Shown: positions 1 through 15,894, counted from the stretch's first letter. The stretch is DNA of 16,671 nt from CAZEIW01 sp964512305 (GCA_964512305.1 CAZEIW010000033.1:1-16671); one strand, 5' to 3'. Notes: generated from the sequence alone by a model not told the origin. Program-made: numbers and translations.

Positions 1-150
1 AATGTCGTCGTACTTCTTCACGTCACCGCCAAACTTCGCCGCCAGCACCATCGTCATCGCCGCCGTCAGCGTCGTCTTCCCATGGTCCACATGCCCAATC
101 GTCCCCACGTTCACGTGCGGCTTCGTGCGCTCGAATTTTCCCTTGGCCAT
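1..150 (-). CDS. tuf: Elongation factor Tu, N-terminal 50 codons (partial, second tuf copy)
   Basis: EF-Tu is the cytoplasmic GTPase that brings aminoacyl-tRNA to the ribosomal A site. The visible 50 residues begin MAKGKFERTKPHVNVGTIGH and contain the P-loop GHVDHGKT at residues 19-26, followed by TLTAAMT. The rest lies beyond the left edge of the window. The ATG at 150 is preceded by a strong purine-rich ribosome binding site (AAGGAAGGAAG, three bases before the ATG). It sits 69 nt behind fusA, the usual str-operon order rpsL-rpsG-fusA-tuf. A different part of a tuf gene occurs at the other end of the window in the same orientation. The protein identity is certain; how similar the two copies are cannot be judged because the visible parts do not overlap. 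Confidence 0.97.
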   Translation of the reverse strand, partial: MAKGKFERTKPHVNVGTIGHVDHGKTTLTAAMTMVLAAKFGGDVKKYDDI

Positions 151-193
151 GTCTTCCTTCCTTCAAAGAGCGGATGTCGGTTCCGTTGTCGAT

Positions 194-216
194 GCCGGCC
201 GGGGCGCCCGGCCGGC
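194..216 (-). other. Perfect 10-bp hairpin directly behind the fusA stop
   Basis: GCCGGCCGGG at 194-203 pairs with CCCGGCCGGC at 207-216 around a 3-nt loop. It starts 3 nt after the fusA stop codon in the direction of transcription. No U-tract follows, so it does not look like a full intrinsic terminator. It may stabilise or process the mRNA, or attenuate transcription, between fusA and tuf. The function is inferred. Confidence 0.55.
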
Positions 217-219
217 GGG

Positions 220-2325
<2,106 letters not shown>

Positions 2326-2401
2326 GGTGGTCACCTGCCTGTTGAGCCCGACGCGCCCCGCGGCCTGCCGTTTCGCTCGGCACGCCGGGCGCCGGCCCGA
2401 C

Positions 2402-2872
<471 letters not shown>

Positions 2873-2952
2873 GGGACGTTTCCTTCCATCTTCAGTCGGG
2901 TCGTGGCAATCGGCCACCCTAGCGGCCCCATGTTTCCGGGCCGCGACTTACT

Positions 2953-2989
2953 CCGCCGGCTGGGCCGATGCGATCGGCCCGGGCGGCGG
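2953..2989 (-). promoter_or_regulatory. rpsL-rpsG intercistronic hairpin, candidate S7 autoregulatory site
   Basis: GGGCCGAT at 2962-2969 pairs perfectly with ATCGGCCC at 2973-2980 around a 3-nt loop. An outer stem of six pairs, 2953-2958 with 2984-2989, extends it across a short internal loop. It begins 5 nt after the rpsL stop, inside the 122-nt spacer before rpsG. In E. coli the S7 translational repression site lies in this spacer. The hairpin is seen in the sequence; S7 binding is inferred from position only. Confidence 0.35.
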
Positions 2990-2994
2990 CGAAA

Positions 2995-3372
2995 TCAGCT
3001 TGCTTTCGGACGCTTGGCGCCGTACTTCGAGCGCCCCTGCTTGCGGTCCTTGACGCCCTGCGTGTCGAGCGAGCCGCGCACGATGTGGTAGCGCACGCCG
3101 GGCAGGTCCTTCACCCGGCCGCCGCGGATCAGCACCACCGAGTGCTCCTGCAGGTTGTGGCCTTCGCCGCCGATGTAGGAGATGACCTCGAAGCCGTTGG
3201 TCAGGCGGACCTTGGCGACCTTGCGCAACGCGGAGTTGGGCTTCTTGGGCGTGGTCGTGTAGACCTTCGTGCAGACGCCGCGCTTCTGCGGGCTGCCCTT
3301 GAGCGCCGGGCTCTTGCTCTTGGTCGTGGCGCTTTCGCGCGACTTGCGTACCAGCTGGTTGACGGTCGGCAT
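2995..3372 (-). CDS. rpsL: 30S ribosomal protein S12
   Basis: S12 sits at the decoding centre of the 30S subunit and controls accuracy of tRNA selection. The frame gives 125 aa starting MPTVNQLVRKSRESATTKSK, which aligns without gaps to E. coli S12. The decoding loop TTTPKKPNSALRK has Lys43, and GGRVKDLPGVRYH has Lys88 and Asp89. These are the wild-type residues expected of a streptomycin-sensitive protein, and Asp89 is the residue methylthiolated by RimO in other bacteria. The ribosome binding site is weak (GAAAG 8 nt before the ATG). It is the first gene of the str operon, about 220 nt behind a good sigma-70 promoter. Confidence 0.98.
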   Translation of the reverse strand: MPTVNQLVRKSRESATTKSKSPALKGSPQKRGVCTKVYTTTPKKPNSALRKVAKVRLTNGFEVISYIGGEGHNLQEHSVVLIRGGRVKDLPGVRYHIVRGSLDTQGVKDRKQGRSKYGAKRPKAS

Positions 3373-3592
3373 CTGTTCGCTTTCAACGGGCCCGCGTCGT
3401 GTTCCTCGCGGCGCACCGATTCGGTTCGTCCGGGCGTTGCTCGCGAGGGCCGGGGCGGTGCCGCGGTTCCAGGATCAGCCGCGCCGCCGCAGGCCGGCCC
3501 GTCGACGTTCGGACGGGGCGAACTGCGATGCCAAAGAGCATGGAAAACGCTGGGCCGATCGAAACCCGCGGGCATCTGCCGGGGTCGCGAAG
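3373..3592 (-). promoter_or_regulatory. Long 5' leader of the rpsL operon with a boxA-like motif
   Basis: About 220 nt separate the predicted transcription start from the rpsL ATG. They hold no convincing gene: the frame crossing it runs out of frame into rpsL. At 3529-3540 the transcript would read TGCTCTTTGGCA, which matches the rrn antitermination boxA TGCTCTTTAACA at 10 of 12 positions. The match is seen in the sequence. A role in NusB/S10-dependent antitermination is inferred. I see no other obvious element in this leader. Confidence 0.4.
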
Positions 3593-3598
3593 CCGTAC

Positions 3599-3628
3599 AT
3601 TCTAGCCGGGAAGAGGGTCGCGGGTCAA
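3599..3628 (-). promoter_or_regulatory. Sigma-70 promoter of the rpsL-rpsG-fusA-tuf operon
   Basis: On the minus strand TTGACC (3628-3623) is followed after 18 nt by TAGAAT (3604-3599). This is a close match to the -35 and -10 consensus, in the rpoC-rpsL spacer and facing rpsL. The start of transcription would be near 3592. It is the clearest promoter in the window and suggests that str transcription is at least partly independent of rpoBC. Confidence 0.72.
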
Positions 3629-3669
3629 TGCAAAGGGGCTGCGCGTCGGCGGAACCGCCTCGCTCTGCG

Positions 3670-3768
3670 CCGACGTGGATGGCCGGGACAAGCCCGGCCA
3701 TGACCAGAACCATCGGCAACCCGATAGGAAGGCGTCATCCCCGGGCTCGTCCCGGGGATCCACGTCGG
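3670..3768. repeat. Inverted pair of REP-like units (BIME-like) with covarying stems
   Basis: Two 35-nt units face each other: unit 1 at 3670-3704 (plus) and unit 2 at 3734-3768 (minus). Each reads CCGACGTGGAT, a 7-nt stem arm, a 5-nt loop, the other arm, then ATGAC. Each unit folds into a perfect 9-bp hairpin when the flanking AT bases are included. They differ at only five positions. Four of these are a GG/CC to CC/GG exchange that preserves pairing, and one is in the loop. GTGG at the foot of each hairpin resembles the conserved tetranucleotide of REP sequences moved by RAYT transposases. The 29-nt centre between units shows nothing clear. Confidence 0.8.
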
Positions 3769-3811
3769 AGTGCGGCACCGTCGCCGGAGCCCTGCGACGG
3801 TCCTCCGCACT
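3769..3811 (-). other. Two-part hairpin behind the rpoC stop
   Basis: AGTGCGG (3769-3775) pairs with CCGCACT (3805-3811), and ACCGTCGC (3777-3784) pairs with GCGACGGT (3794-3801), giving 7 + 8 bp with a small asymmetric internal loop and a 9-nt loop. It begins 6 nt after the rpoC stop and abuts the REP-like pair. There is no U-tract, so it is probably a 3'-end stabiliser or Rho-assisted end of the rpoBC transcript rather than a canonical terminator. Confidence 0.5.
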
Positions 3812-3817
3812 GCCCGC

Positions 3818-8071
<4,254 letters not shown>

Positions 8072-8108
8072 CTGGTTCTCCAGTTCCGGCGGGACTCCGG
8101 GTTGAGAA

Positions 8109-8138
8109 CCCTCCTTCGCGCTGGCGCGCTACGGAGGG
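8109..8138 (+). repeat. Dispersed repeat, copy in the rpoB-rpoC spacer
   Basis: The plus strand reads CCCTCCTTCGCG, 7 variable bases, then GCTACGGAGGG. The same flanks (12 of 12 and 10 of 11 bases) with an 8-base centre occur on the minus strand at 15254-15284. The ends are partly self-complementary (CCCTCC with GGAGGG). Two copies in opposite orientation, both in spacers, suggest a genome-wide palindromic repeat family. That last point is inferred. Confidence 0.65.
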
Positions 8139-8150
8139 TGACCCTCCATA

Positions 8151-8176
8151 GCTCCAGGCGCCTGGGCGCCTGGAGC
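8151..8176 (-). other. Near-perfect palindrome behind the rpoB stop
   Basis: GCTCCAGGCGCC (8151-8162) and GGCGCCTGGAGC (8165-8176) are perfectly complementary with only TG between them. In RNA this would be an 11-bp stem with a 4-nt loop. It starts 9 nt after the rpoB stop. A second small hairpin (GGAGGG with CCCTCC) follows before the rpoC ribosome binding site. No U-tract is present, as expected within an operon that must read through into rpoC. Confidence 0.6.
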
Positions 8177-8185
8177 GACGGGGGG

Positions 8186-12289
<4,104 letters not shown>

Positions 12290-12367
12290 GGACGCTCCGC
12301 TCAGGAAAACTCAATGCGACACCGGTCGCGGCCGGCTGACGTGCGGACGGCAGGGACGAGTTCGACC

Positions 12368-12388
12368 GCGCGGGTGTTGAACCCGCGC
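12368..12388 (-). other. 8-bp hairpin in the rpoB leader
   Basis: GCGCGGGT (12368-12375) pairs perfectly with ACCCGCGC (12381-12388) around a 5-nt loop, about 80 nt before the rpoB start. The palindrome GCGCCGGCGC (12390-12399) adjoins it. It is part of the structured rplL-rpoB spacer; no function can be assigned. Confidence 0.4.
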
Positions 12389-12427
12389 AGCGCCGGCGCC
12401 GCGAACGTGTTGTTTCATCAGGGAAGT

Positions 12428-12467
12428 CTTTGATCCGGGCTCTGAGGGCTCAAAGCCCGGATCGAAG
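12428..12467 (-). promoter_or_regulatory. Strong rplL-rpoB stem-loop, candidate attenuator or RNase III site
   Basis: GATCCGGGCT (12432-12441) pairs perfectly with AGCCCGGATC (12454-12463). In the minus-strand RNA the stem continues through a U-G wobble and three more pairs to a GCCC tetraloop, 14 bp in all. Three further pairs follow outside a single mismatch. No U-tract follows. In E. coli the same spacer holds an attenuator and an RNase III processing site that set the L7/L12 to beta ratio. The equivalent role here is inferred from position and structure. The wobble pair exists only in the sense transcript, which favours a role as RNA. Confidence 0.55.
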
Positions 12468-12530
12468 GCATCTCCGGGATTTCTTCGGTTGCGAACTCTG
12501 CAGCTTCGACGGCTCCGTGCCGGTTCGATC

Positions 12531-12592
12531 GAAAGGCGGGAGGATCGGCCTCGAGGAGGGGCGTGCCGCCCCCCTCGGGCTTCCTCCCGGCC
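12531..12592 (-). repeat. 3' spacer element behind rplL (copy 2 of the tuf/rplL repeat)
   Basis: This element resembles the one at 16444-16500 behind tuf. In the minus-strand sense both have an imperfect CGAGGGGG...CCCCCTCG hairpin followed by GCCGATCCTCC(C)GCCTTTC; the 18-nt tail is identical apart from one extra base here. It starts 23 nt after the rplL stop, and the tuf copy starts 20 nt after its stop. The stem here has a bulge. The layout suggests a mobile or amplified 3'-UTR element. There is no U-tract. Confidence 0.65.
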
Positions 12593-12615
12593 GGGGTGCC
12601 GGTTGCGACCCGTCC

Positions 12616-12999
12616 CTACTTCACCTCGACCTTCGCGCCGGCGTCTTCGAGCTTCTTCCTGGCTGCGTCGGCGTCGGCCTTGTTGACGCCTTCCTTGACC
12701 GGCTTCGGCGCGCCGTCGACCAGGTCCTTGGCCTCCTTCAGGCCCAGGCTGGTCAGCTCGCGCACGGCCTTGATCACGTTGACCTTGTTCGCGCCGGCTT
12801 CCATCAGCATGACCGTGAACTCGGTCTGCTCCTCGACGGGCGCCGCGGCCGCGCCGCCGCCCGCCGGTGCCGCCACCGCGACCGCAGCCGCGGCGGCAGA
12901 GACCCCGAACTTCTCTTCCATCAGCTTGATGAGCTCGCTGATCTCGAGGACCGTCTTGGCGGCGATCGCGTCGAGGATTTCCTGGTTCGAAAGTGCCAT
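12616..12999 (-). CDS. rplL: 50S ribosomal protein L7/L12
   Basis: L7/L12 is the multicopy stalk protein that recruits and activates translational GTPases such as EF-Tu and EF-G. The frame gives 127 aa. The N-terminal dimerisation domain is about residues 1-32 (MALSNQEILDAIAAKTVLEI). The Ala/Gly-rich flexible hinge is about 34-56. The globular C-terminal domain is 58-127, with EFTVMLMEAGANKVNVIK and the GLKEAKDLVDGAPKPVKEG surface used for factor binding. The ATG has AGGAG about 8 nt upstream. It follows rplJ after 60 nt, the standard rplJL pair, whose products assemble as the L10(L12)n complex. Confidence 0.98.
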   Translation of the reverse strand: MALSNQEILDAIAAKTVLEISELIKLMEEKFGVSAAAAAVAVAAPAGGGAAAAPVEEQTEFTVMLMEAGANKVNVIKAVRELTSLGLKEAKDLVDGAPKPVKEGVNKADADAARKKLEDAGAKVEVK

Positions 13000-13059
13000 G
13001 TCGAAAACTCCTGTGCTTGCTGTGTTGTGTCGAATGTCGTTGCGATACGGAACGTGGAA

Positions 13060-13587
13060 TCAGGCGGCGGCCGCCCGGGAGTCGCGCACCGCTGCCAGCG
13101 TGCGGACGAGACGCGCCGGCACTTCGTTCAAGGTGCGGACGAACTGCCCGATCGGCGCCTGCATCGTCGCCATCAGCTTGGCCAACAACTCCTCCCGGCT
13201 CGGCATCGTCGCCAGCGTCTTGACGGCCCGATCGTCCATGACGAAATTGGCCATCGCGCCGGCCTTGACGACGAGCTTGTCGTTGTCCTTGGCAAAGCTG
13301 GAGAGCACCTTGGCGACCGCGACCGGGTCGGTACCGATTCCGTACACCAACGGGCCGACGAGCTTGTCGGCCAATCCGGCGAACGGGGTCCCGTGCACGG
13401 CACGGCGCGCCAGCGTGTTCTTCAGCACGCGCAACTGGACACCCTGGCCGCGAGCCTGGCGGCGCAGCCGGGTGACCGATTCCACATCCAGACCACGGTA
13501 TTCGGCGACGACAATCGCCTTGGCGCCCGCCACCAGGGCGGAAACCTCTTCGATCATGGCCGCCTTGTCCTGCCGAGTCATACCCAC
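13060..13587 (-). CDS. rplJ: 50S ribosomal protein L10
   Basis: L10 anchors L7/L12 dimers to 23S rRNA and, in the L10-L12 complex, represses its own mRNA in E. coli. The family core is clear: IVVAEYRGLDVESVTRLRRQ, LRVLKNTLARRAV, GTPFAGLADKLVGPLVYG and MPSREELLAKLMATMQAP. I choose the GTG at 13587 (MGMTRQDKAAMIEEV, 175 aa). GGAG is 8 nt upstream of it, and the residues align with the MGLNR..KAAVI start I recall for related L10 proteins. The ATG at 13581 (173 aa) would place the same GGAG 14 nt away. The frame stays open upstream to 13770, but that part is leader RNA. The C-terminus ends in AAAA. Confidence 0.93.
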   Translation of the reverse strand: MGMTRQDKAAMIEEVSALVAGAKAIVVAEYRGLDVESVTRLRRQARGQGVQLRVLKNTLARRAVHGTPFAGLADKLVGPLVYGIGTDPVAVAKVLSSFAKDNDKLVVKAGAMANFVMDDRAVKTLATMPSREELLAKLMATMQAPIGQFVRTLNEVPARLVRTLAAVRDSRAAAA

Positions 13588-13670
13588 GGTACTGGCTCCA
13601 CTCGAAGGTGCTCGGCTTTCGCCTTGCACCGGTCCATAAACCGGCGACCGCTGAGAAGCCTTCGAGCCGC

Positions 13671-13690
13671 CGGCTCCGTTGCCGGAGCCG
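13671..13690 (-). other. 8-bp hairpin in the rplJ leader
   Basis: CGGCTCCG (13671-13678) pairs perfectly with CGGAGCCG (13683-13690) around TTGC. It lies about 85 nt upstream of the rplJ start, just downstream of the proposed L10-binding domain. It may help switch accessibility of the start region, but this is only inferred. Confidence 0.4.
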
Positions 13691-13714
13691 CACAACACAA
13701 CTGCTTCCTTCGGC

Positions 13715-13850
13715 TGCGCCGTCTGCGTTGGGCGGCGGTCGCGAGGGGTTCGGTCCGGCCAGGCCTGCACCGGTCGATCCGCGCGCGATCCAGTCCGATT
13801 AAGCGGGGCGCCCGTTGATGCCGAAACGCCCGATGCCCCGACGGTCTTTG
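13715..13850 (-). ncRNA. Putative L10 (rplJ) leader, autoregulatory RNA
   Basis: In the minus-strand RNA AAAGACCGUCGGGG (near 13849-13836) can pair with CCCAACGCAGACGG (13732-13719). CCGUC pairs with GACGG and GGG with CCC, leaving a one-sided AACGCA bulge, an asymmetric loop like the kink-turn bound by L10. Inside lie a GGGGC/GCCCC stem (13835-13839 with 13805-13809) and the sequence CUUAAUC. The order AAGACCGU...CUUAAU...CCAACGCAGACGG is what I recall of proteobacterial L10 leaders. Its position directly before rplJ fits. A covariance-model search was not possible here. Confidence 0.5.
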
Positions 13851-13856
13851 ACAGCA

Positions 13857-13878
13857 GCTGCGCGGCAAGCCGCGCAGC
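13857..13878 (-). other. Strong hairpin just upstream of the L10 leader
   Basis: GCTGCGCGGC (13857-13866) and GCCGCGCAGC (13869-13878) are perfectly complementary with AA between them; two more pairs follow beyond one A-A mismatch. It adjoins the proposed L10 leader on the upstream side. I see no promoter with good -35 and -10 boxes around it, so the entry point for rplJL transcription remains open. Confidence 0.4.
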
Positions 13879-13940
13879 AGCCCAAAGTCCTTTGCTTCCG
13901 ATCTCGCCATGGGGCCCGCTTGCGGGCGGCCCGTTTCGGT

Positions 13941-13983
13941 TCCCTCACCCCCGACCCCTCTCCCGGTCCGGGGCGAGGGGAGG
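13941..13983. repeat. CCCCTCTCCC-type intergenic palindrome
   Basis: CCCCTCTCCCGG (13955-13966) and CGGGGCGAGGGG (13969-13980) pair at 10 of 12 positions, preceded by CCCTCACCCCCGA. This resembles a CTCACCCC..CCCCTCTCCC repeat that I recall as common in spacers of high-GC proteobacteria. No second copy is in the window. A smaller palindrome around GCCCGC/GCGGGC lies at about 13916-13929. Confidence 0.45.
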
Positions 13984-13989
13984 TTCGCG

Positions 13990-14016
13990 CGGGAAGCGGC
14001 CAGAGACCGCTTCCCG
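13990..14016 (-). other. Perfect 10-bp hairpin behind the rplA stop
   Basis: CGGGAAGCGG (13990-13999) pairs perfectly with CCGCTTCCCG (14007-14016) around a 7-nt loop. It starts 13 nt after the rplA stop. No U-tract follows. It may mark the 3' end or a partial termination point of the rplKA transcript before rplJL, which is inferred from position. Confidence 0.5.
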
Positions 14017-14029
14017 AAGGATCGCATCG

Positions 14030-14725
14030 TCAGCCGTTCAGGCTTCCCACATCCACCCGAACTCCGACACCCATCGTCGACGACACGGCGATTTTCTTCA
14101 AATAGATGCCTTTGACCGCCGCCGGCTTCGACTTGTTCAACGCCTCGATCAGTGCCGCCAGGTTGGTGCGCAGACGGTCGACTTCGAACGACGCGCGGCC
14201 GATCGTGCAGTGGACGATGCCGGCCTTGTCGGCGCGGTACTGGACCTGGCCGGCCTTGGCATTGCGCACGGCCCCGGCGACGTCGGCCGTGACGGTGCCG
14301 ACCTTGGGGTTCGGCATCAGGCCGCGCGGGCCCAGGATCTGGCCGAGCTGCCCGACCACCCGCATCGCGTCGGGGGAAGCGATCACGACGTCGAATTCGA
14401 GGAATCCGTCCTTGACCTTTTGCGCCAGGTCTTCGAAACCCACGATGTCCGCACCGGCACCGCGGGCCTCCTCGGTCTTCGCGCCCTGGGTGAACACCGC
14501 GACCCGAACCGCTTTCCCCGTTCCGGCGGGCAGCACGACCGAGCCGCGCACCGCCTGGTCCGACTTCTTGCTGTCGATGCCCAGCACGACCGCGATGTCG
14601 ACCGATTCGTCGAACTTGGCGGTCGCCGTCTGCTTGACGATGTTCAGCGCGTCGCCAACGGGGTAGGTCTTGTTGTGCTCGACCTTCGCGCGAATCGTGC
14701 GCACGCGCTTGGACAGGTGCGCCAT
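14030..14725 (-). CDS. rplA: 50S ribosomal protein L1
   Basis: L1 forms the mobile stalk on the E-site side of the 50S subunit and, in E. coli, represses translation of rplKA by binding the rplK leader. The frame gives 231 aa, the usual length, starting MAHLSKRVRTIRAKVEHNKT. Family segments present include KFDESVDIAVVLGIDSKKSD, the RNA-binding GTGKAVRVAVF, the GPRGLMPNPKVGTV loop and the C-terminal SSTMGVGVRVDV. The start ATG follows the rplK TAA with no gap. A GGAGG inside the end of rplK, 8 nt upstream, serves as ribosome binding site, so the two genes are probably translationally coupled. Confidence 0.98.
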   Translation of the reverse strand: MAHLSKRVRTIRAKVEHNKTYPVGDALNIVKQTATAKFDESVDIAVVLGIDSKKSDQAVRGSVVLPAGTGKAVRVAVFTQGAKTEEARGAGADIVGFEDLAQKVKDGFLEFDVVIASPDAMRVVGQLGQILGPRGLMPNPKVGTVTADVAGAVRNAKAGQVQYRADKAGIVHCTIGRASFEVDRLRTNLAALIEALNKSKPAAVKGIYLKKIAVSSTMGVGVRVDVGSLNG

Positions 14726-15157
14726 TTACAGACCCTCCACCGTGATGCCCATGCTGCGCGCGGAGCCCGCGATCGTCCGCACGGCGGCTTCGAGGTCCGC
14801 GGCGGTCAGATCGGGCATCTTGGCCTTCGCGATCTCCTGCGCCTGCGCGCGCGTGATCTTTCCGACCTTGTCGCTGTGCGGCTTGCTCGAACCCTTGTCG
14901 ATCTTGGCGGCCTTCTTGATCAGCACCGTCGCCGGCGGCGTCTTCATCACGAACGTGAAGCTCTTGTCCGCAAACGCCGTGATCACCACCGGGATCGGCA
15001 GCCCCGGCTCGACGCCCTGGGTCTGGGCGTTGAACGCCTTGCAGAACTCCATGATGTTCAGTCCGCGCTGGCCGAGCGCGGGACCGATCGGGGGCGACGG
15101 ATTCGCCTTGCCGGCCGGCACCTGCAATTTGATGAAGCCGACGATCTTCTTTGCCAT
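14726..15157 (-). CDS. rplK: 50S ribosomal protein L11
   Basis: L11 binds the GTPase-associated centre of 23S rRNA and is needed for RelA-dependent stringent signalling. I use the ATG at 15157 (MAKKIVGFIKLQVPAGKANP, 143 aa). A TTG one codon upstream is in frame, but AGGAG sits 6 nt before the ATG and the shorter form is the normal start. The N-terminal domain has the proline-rich PSPPIGPALGQRGLNIMEFC helix and loop. The C-terminal RNA-binding domain includes FVMKTPPATVLIKKAAKI and ARSMGITVEG. It is followed without spacing by rplA. Confidence 0.98.
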   Translation of the reverse strand: MAKKIVGFIKLQVPAGKANPSPPIGPALGQRGLNIMEFCKAFNAQTQGVEPGLPIPVVITAFADKSFTFVMKTPPATVLIKKAAKIDKGSSKPHSDKVGKITRAQAQEIAKAKMPDLTAADLEAAVRTIAGSARSMGITVEGL

Positions 15158-15181
15158 CAATGGCTCCTTTCGGGTTCAAGC

Positions 15182-15204
15182 GGCCTGGCGCAACGCGCCC
15201 GGCC
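15182..15204 (-). promoter_or_regulatory. rplK leader hairpin, candidate L1 autoregulatory site
   Basis: The minus-strand RNA forms GGCCGGGCGC / GCGCCAGGCC with a GUU loop: nine pairs interrupted by one G-A mismatch. It lies 24 nt before the rplK ATG and is flanked by purine-rich GACGCAGGGGA upstream and GAACCCGAAAGGAG downstream. In E. coli L1 represses rplKA through a hairpin in this place. The stem is seen; L1 recognition is not tested. Confidence 0.35.
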
Positions 15205-15253
15205 TCCCCTGCGTCTATCAACACCTGCGAACGACCCGGCTCCGCGCCCCTTG

Positions 15254-15284
15254 CCCTGCGTAGCGGCTCAGCCGCGAAGGAGGG
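15254..15284 (-). repeat. Dispersed repeat, copy in the nusG-rplK spacer
   Basis: Read on the minus strand this is CCCTCCTTCGCG, 8 variable bases, GCTACGCAGGG, the partner of the element at 8109-8138 on the plus strand. GCGTAGCG (15258-15265) can also pair with CGCTACGC (15285-15292), so the copy is embedded in a larger hairpin. It lies between the nusG stop and the rplK leader. Confidence 0.65.
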
Positions 15285-15294
15285 CGCTACGCCG

Positions 15295-15325
15295 GGTCTG
15301 ATTCGCGCTGCGCGCGAATCAGACC
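15295..15325 (-). other. 14-bp perfect stem-loop overlapping the nusG stop codon
   Basis: GGTCTGATTCGCGC (15295-15308) and GCGCGAATCAGACC (15312-15325) are exactly complementary around TGC. The 3' arm on the plus strand contains the nusG stop (TGA, 15321-15319) and the last Val codon. It is the longest perfect stem in the window. No U-tract follows. Confidence 0.65.
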
Positions 15326-15894
15326 TTTTCCACCTGGCTGAACTCCAGTTCGACCGGCGTCGAGCGACCGAAAATGGTCACCGAGACGCGCAGCTTGTTC
15401 TTCTCGTAGTTCACTTCCTCGACGTTGCCGTTGAAGTCCGTGAACGGCGGCTCCTTGATGCGCACCATCTCGCCGACCTCGAACAGAACCTTCGGGCGCG
15501 GCTTCTCGTAGCCCTCCTGCATGCGCAGCAGGATCTCGTCGACTTCCTTCTGCGACAGCGGCGACGGGCGGTTGGCGGTGCCGCCGAGAAACCCGGTCAC
15601 CTTGGGCGTCGTCTTCACGAGGTGCCAGGCGACGTCGGTCATCTCCATCTCGACCAGCACGTAGCCGGAATACAGGCGCCGCTCGCTGATCGCCTTCTTG
15701 CCGCCCTTGATCTCGACCACTTCCTCGGTCGGCACCAGGATGCGGCCGAAATGCTCCTGCAGGCTTGCGCGGTCGATCCGCTCCTGCAGCGTCTTGGCGA
15801 CGCTCTTCTCCATGCCGGAGTAGGCGTGCACCACGTACCAGCGCTTGGTCGACGCCGGCTTCGTTTCTTCGGTCTGGGCCTGCGACTCAGTCAT
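15319..15894 (-). CDS. nusG: Transcription elongation and antitermination factor NusG
   Basis: NusG binds the RNA polymerase clamp, suppresses pausing, and links polymerase to Rho or to ribosomal S10. The product is 191 aa from the ATG at 15894 (MTESQAQTEETKPASTKRWY). The NGN domain is about residues 18-120, with RWYVVHAYSGMEKSVAKTLQ and LYSGYVLVEMEM. The KOW domain is about 138-190, with VGEMVRIKEPPFTDFNGNVE and ending ELEFSQVEKV. A second ATG at 15897 overlaps the secE stop as ATGA and is an equally possible start, one residue longer. Either way it is translationally coupled to secE. The frame remains open upstream through secE, but only as a shadow. Confidence 0.97.
   Translation of the reverse strand: MTESQAQTEETKPASTKRWYVVHAYSGMEKSVAKTLQERIDRASLQEHFGRILVPTEEVVEIKGGKKAISERRLYSGYVLVEMEMTDVAWHLVKTTPKVTGFLGGTANRPSPLSQKEVDEILLRMQEGYEKPRPKVLFEVGEMVRIKEPPFTDFNGNVEEVNYEKNKLRVSVTIFGRSTPVELEFSQVEKV

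Noticed and set aside
2326..2334. GTG start three codons upstream of the fusA ATG
   Set aside because: The GTG is part of the AGGTGA ribosome binding site that serves the ATG at 2325.
3201..3719. Possible leader gene upstream of rpsL (172 codons)
   Set aside because: It starts inside the REP-like repeat, crosses the promoter, and runs out of frame into rpsL. The repeat-derived peptide (VMAGLVPAIH) is typical of false genes.
13588..13770. 61-codon N-terminal extension of L10
   Set aside because: The open frame runs through the proposed leader RNA and its peptide has no similarity to L10; a ribosome binding site precedes the shorter start.
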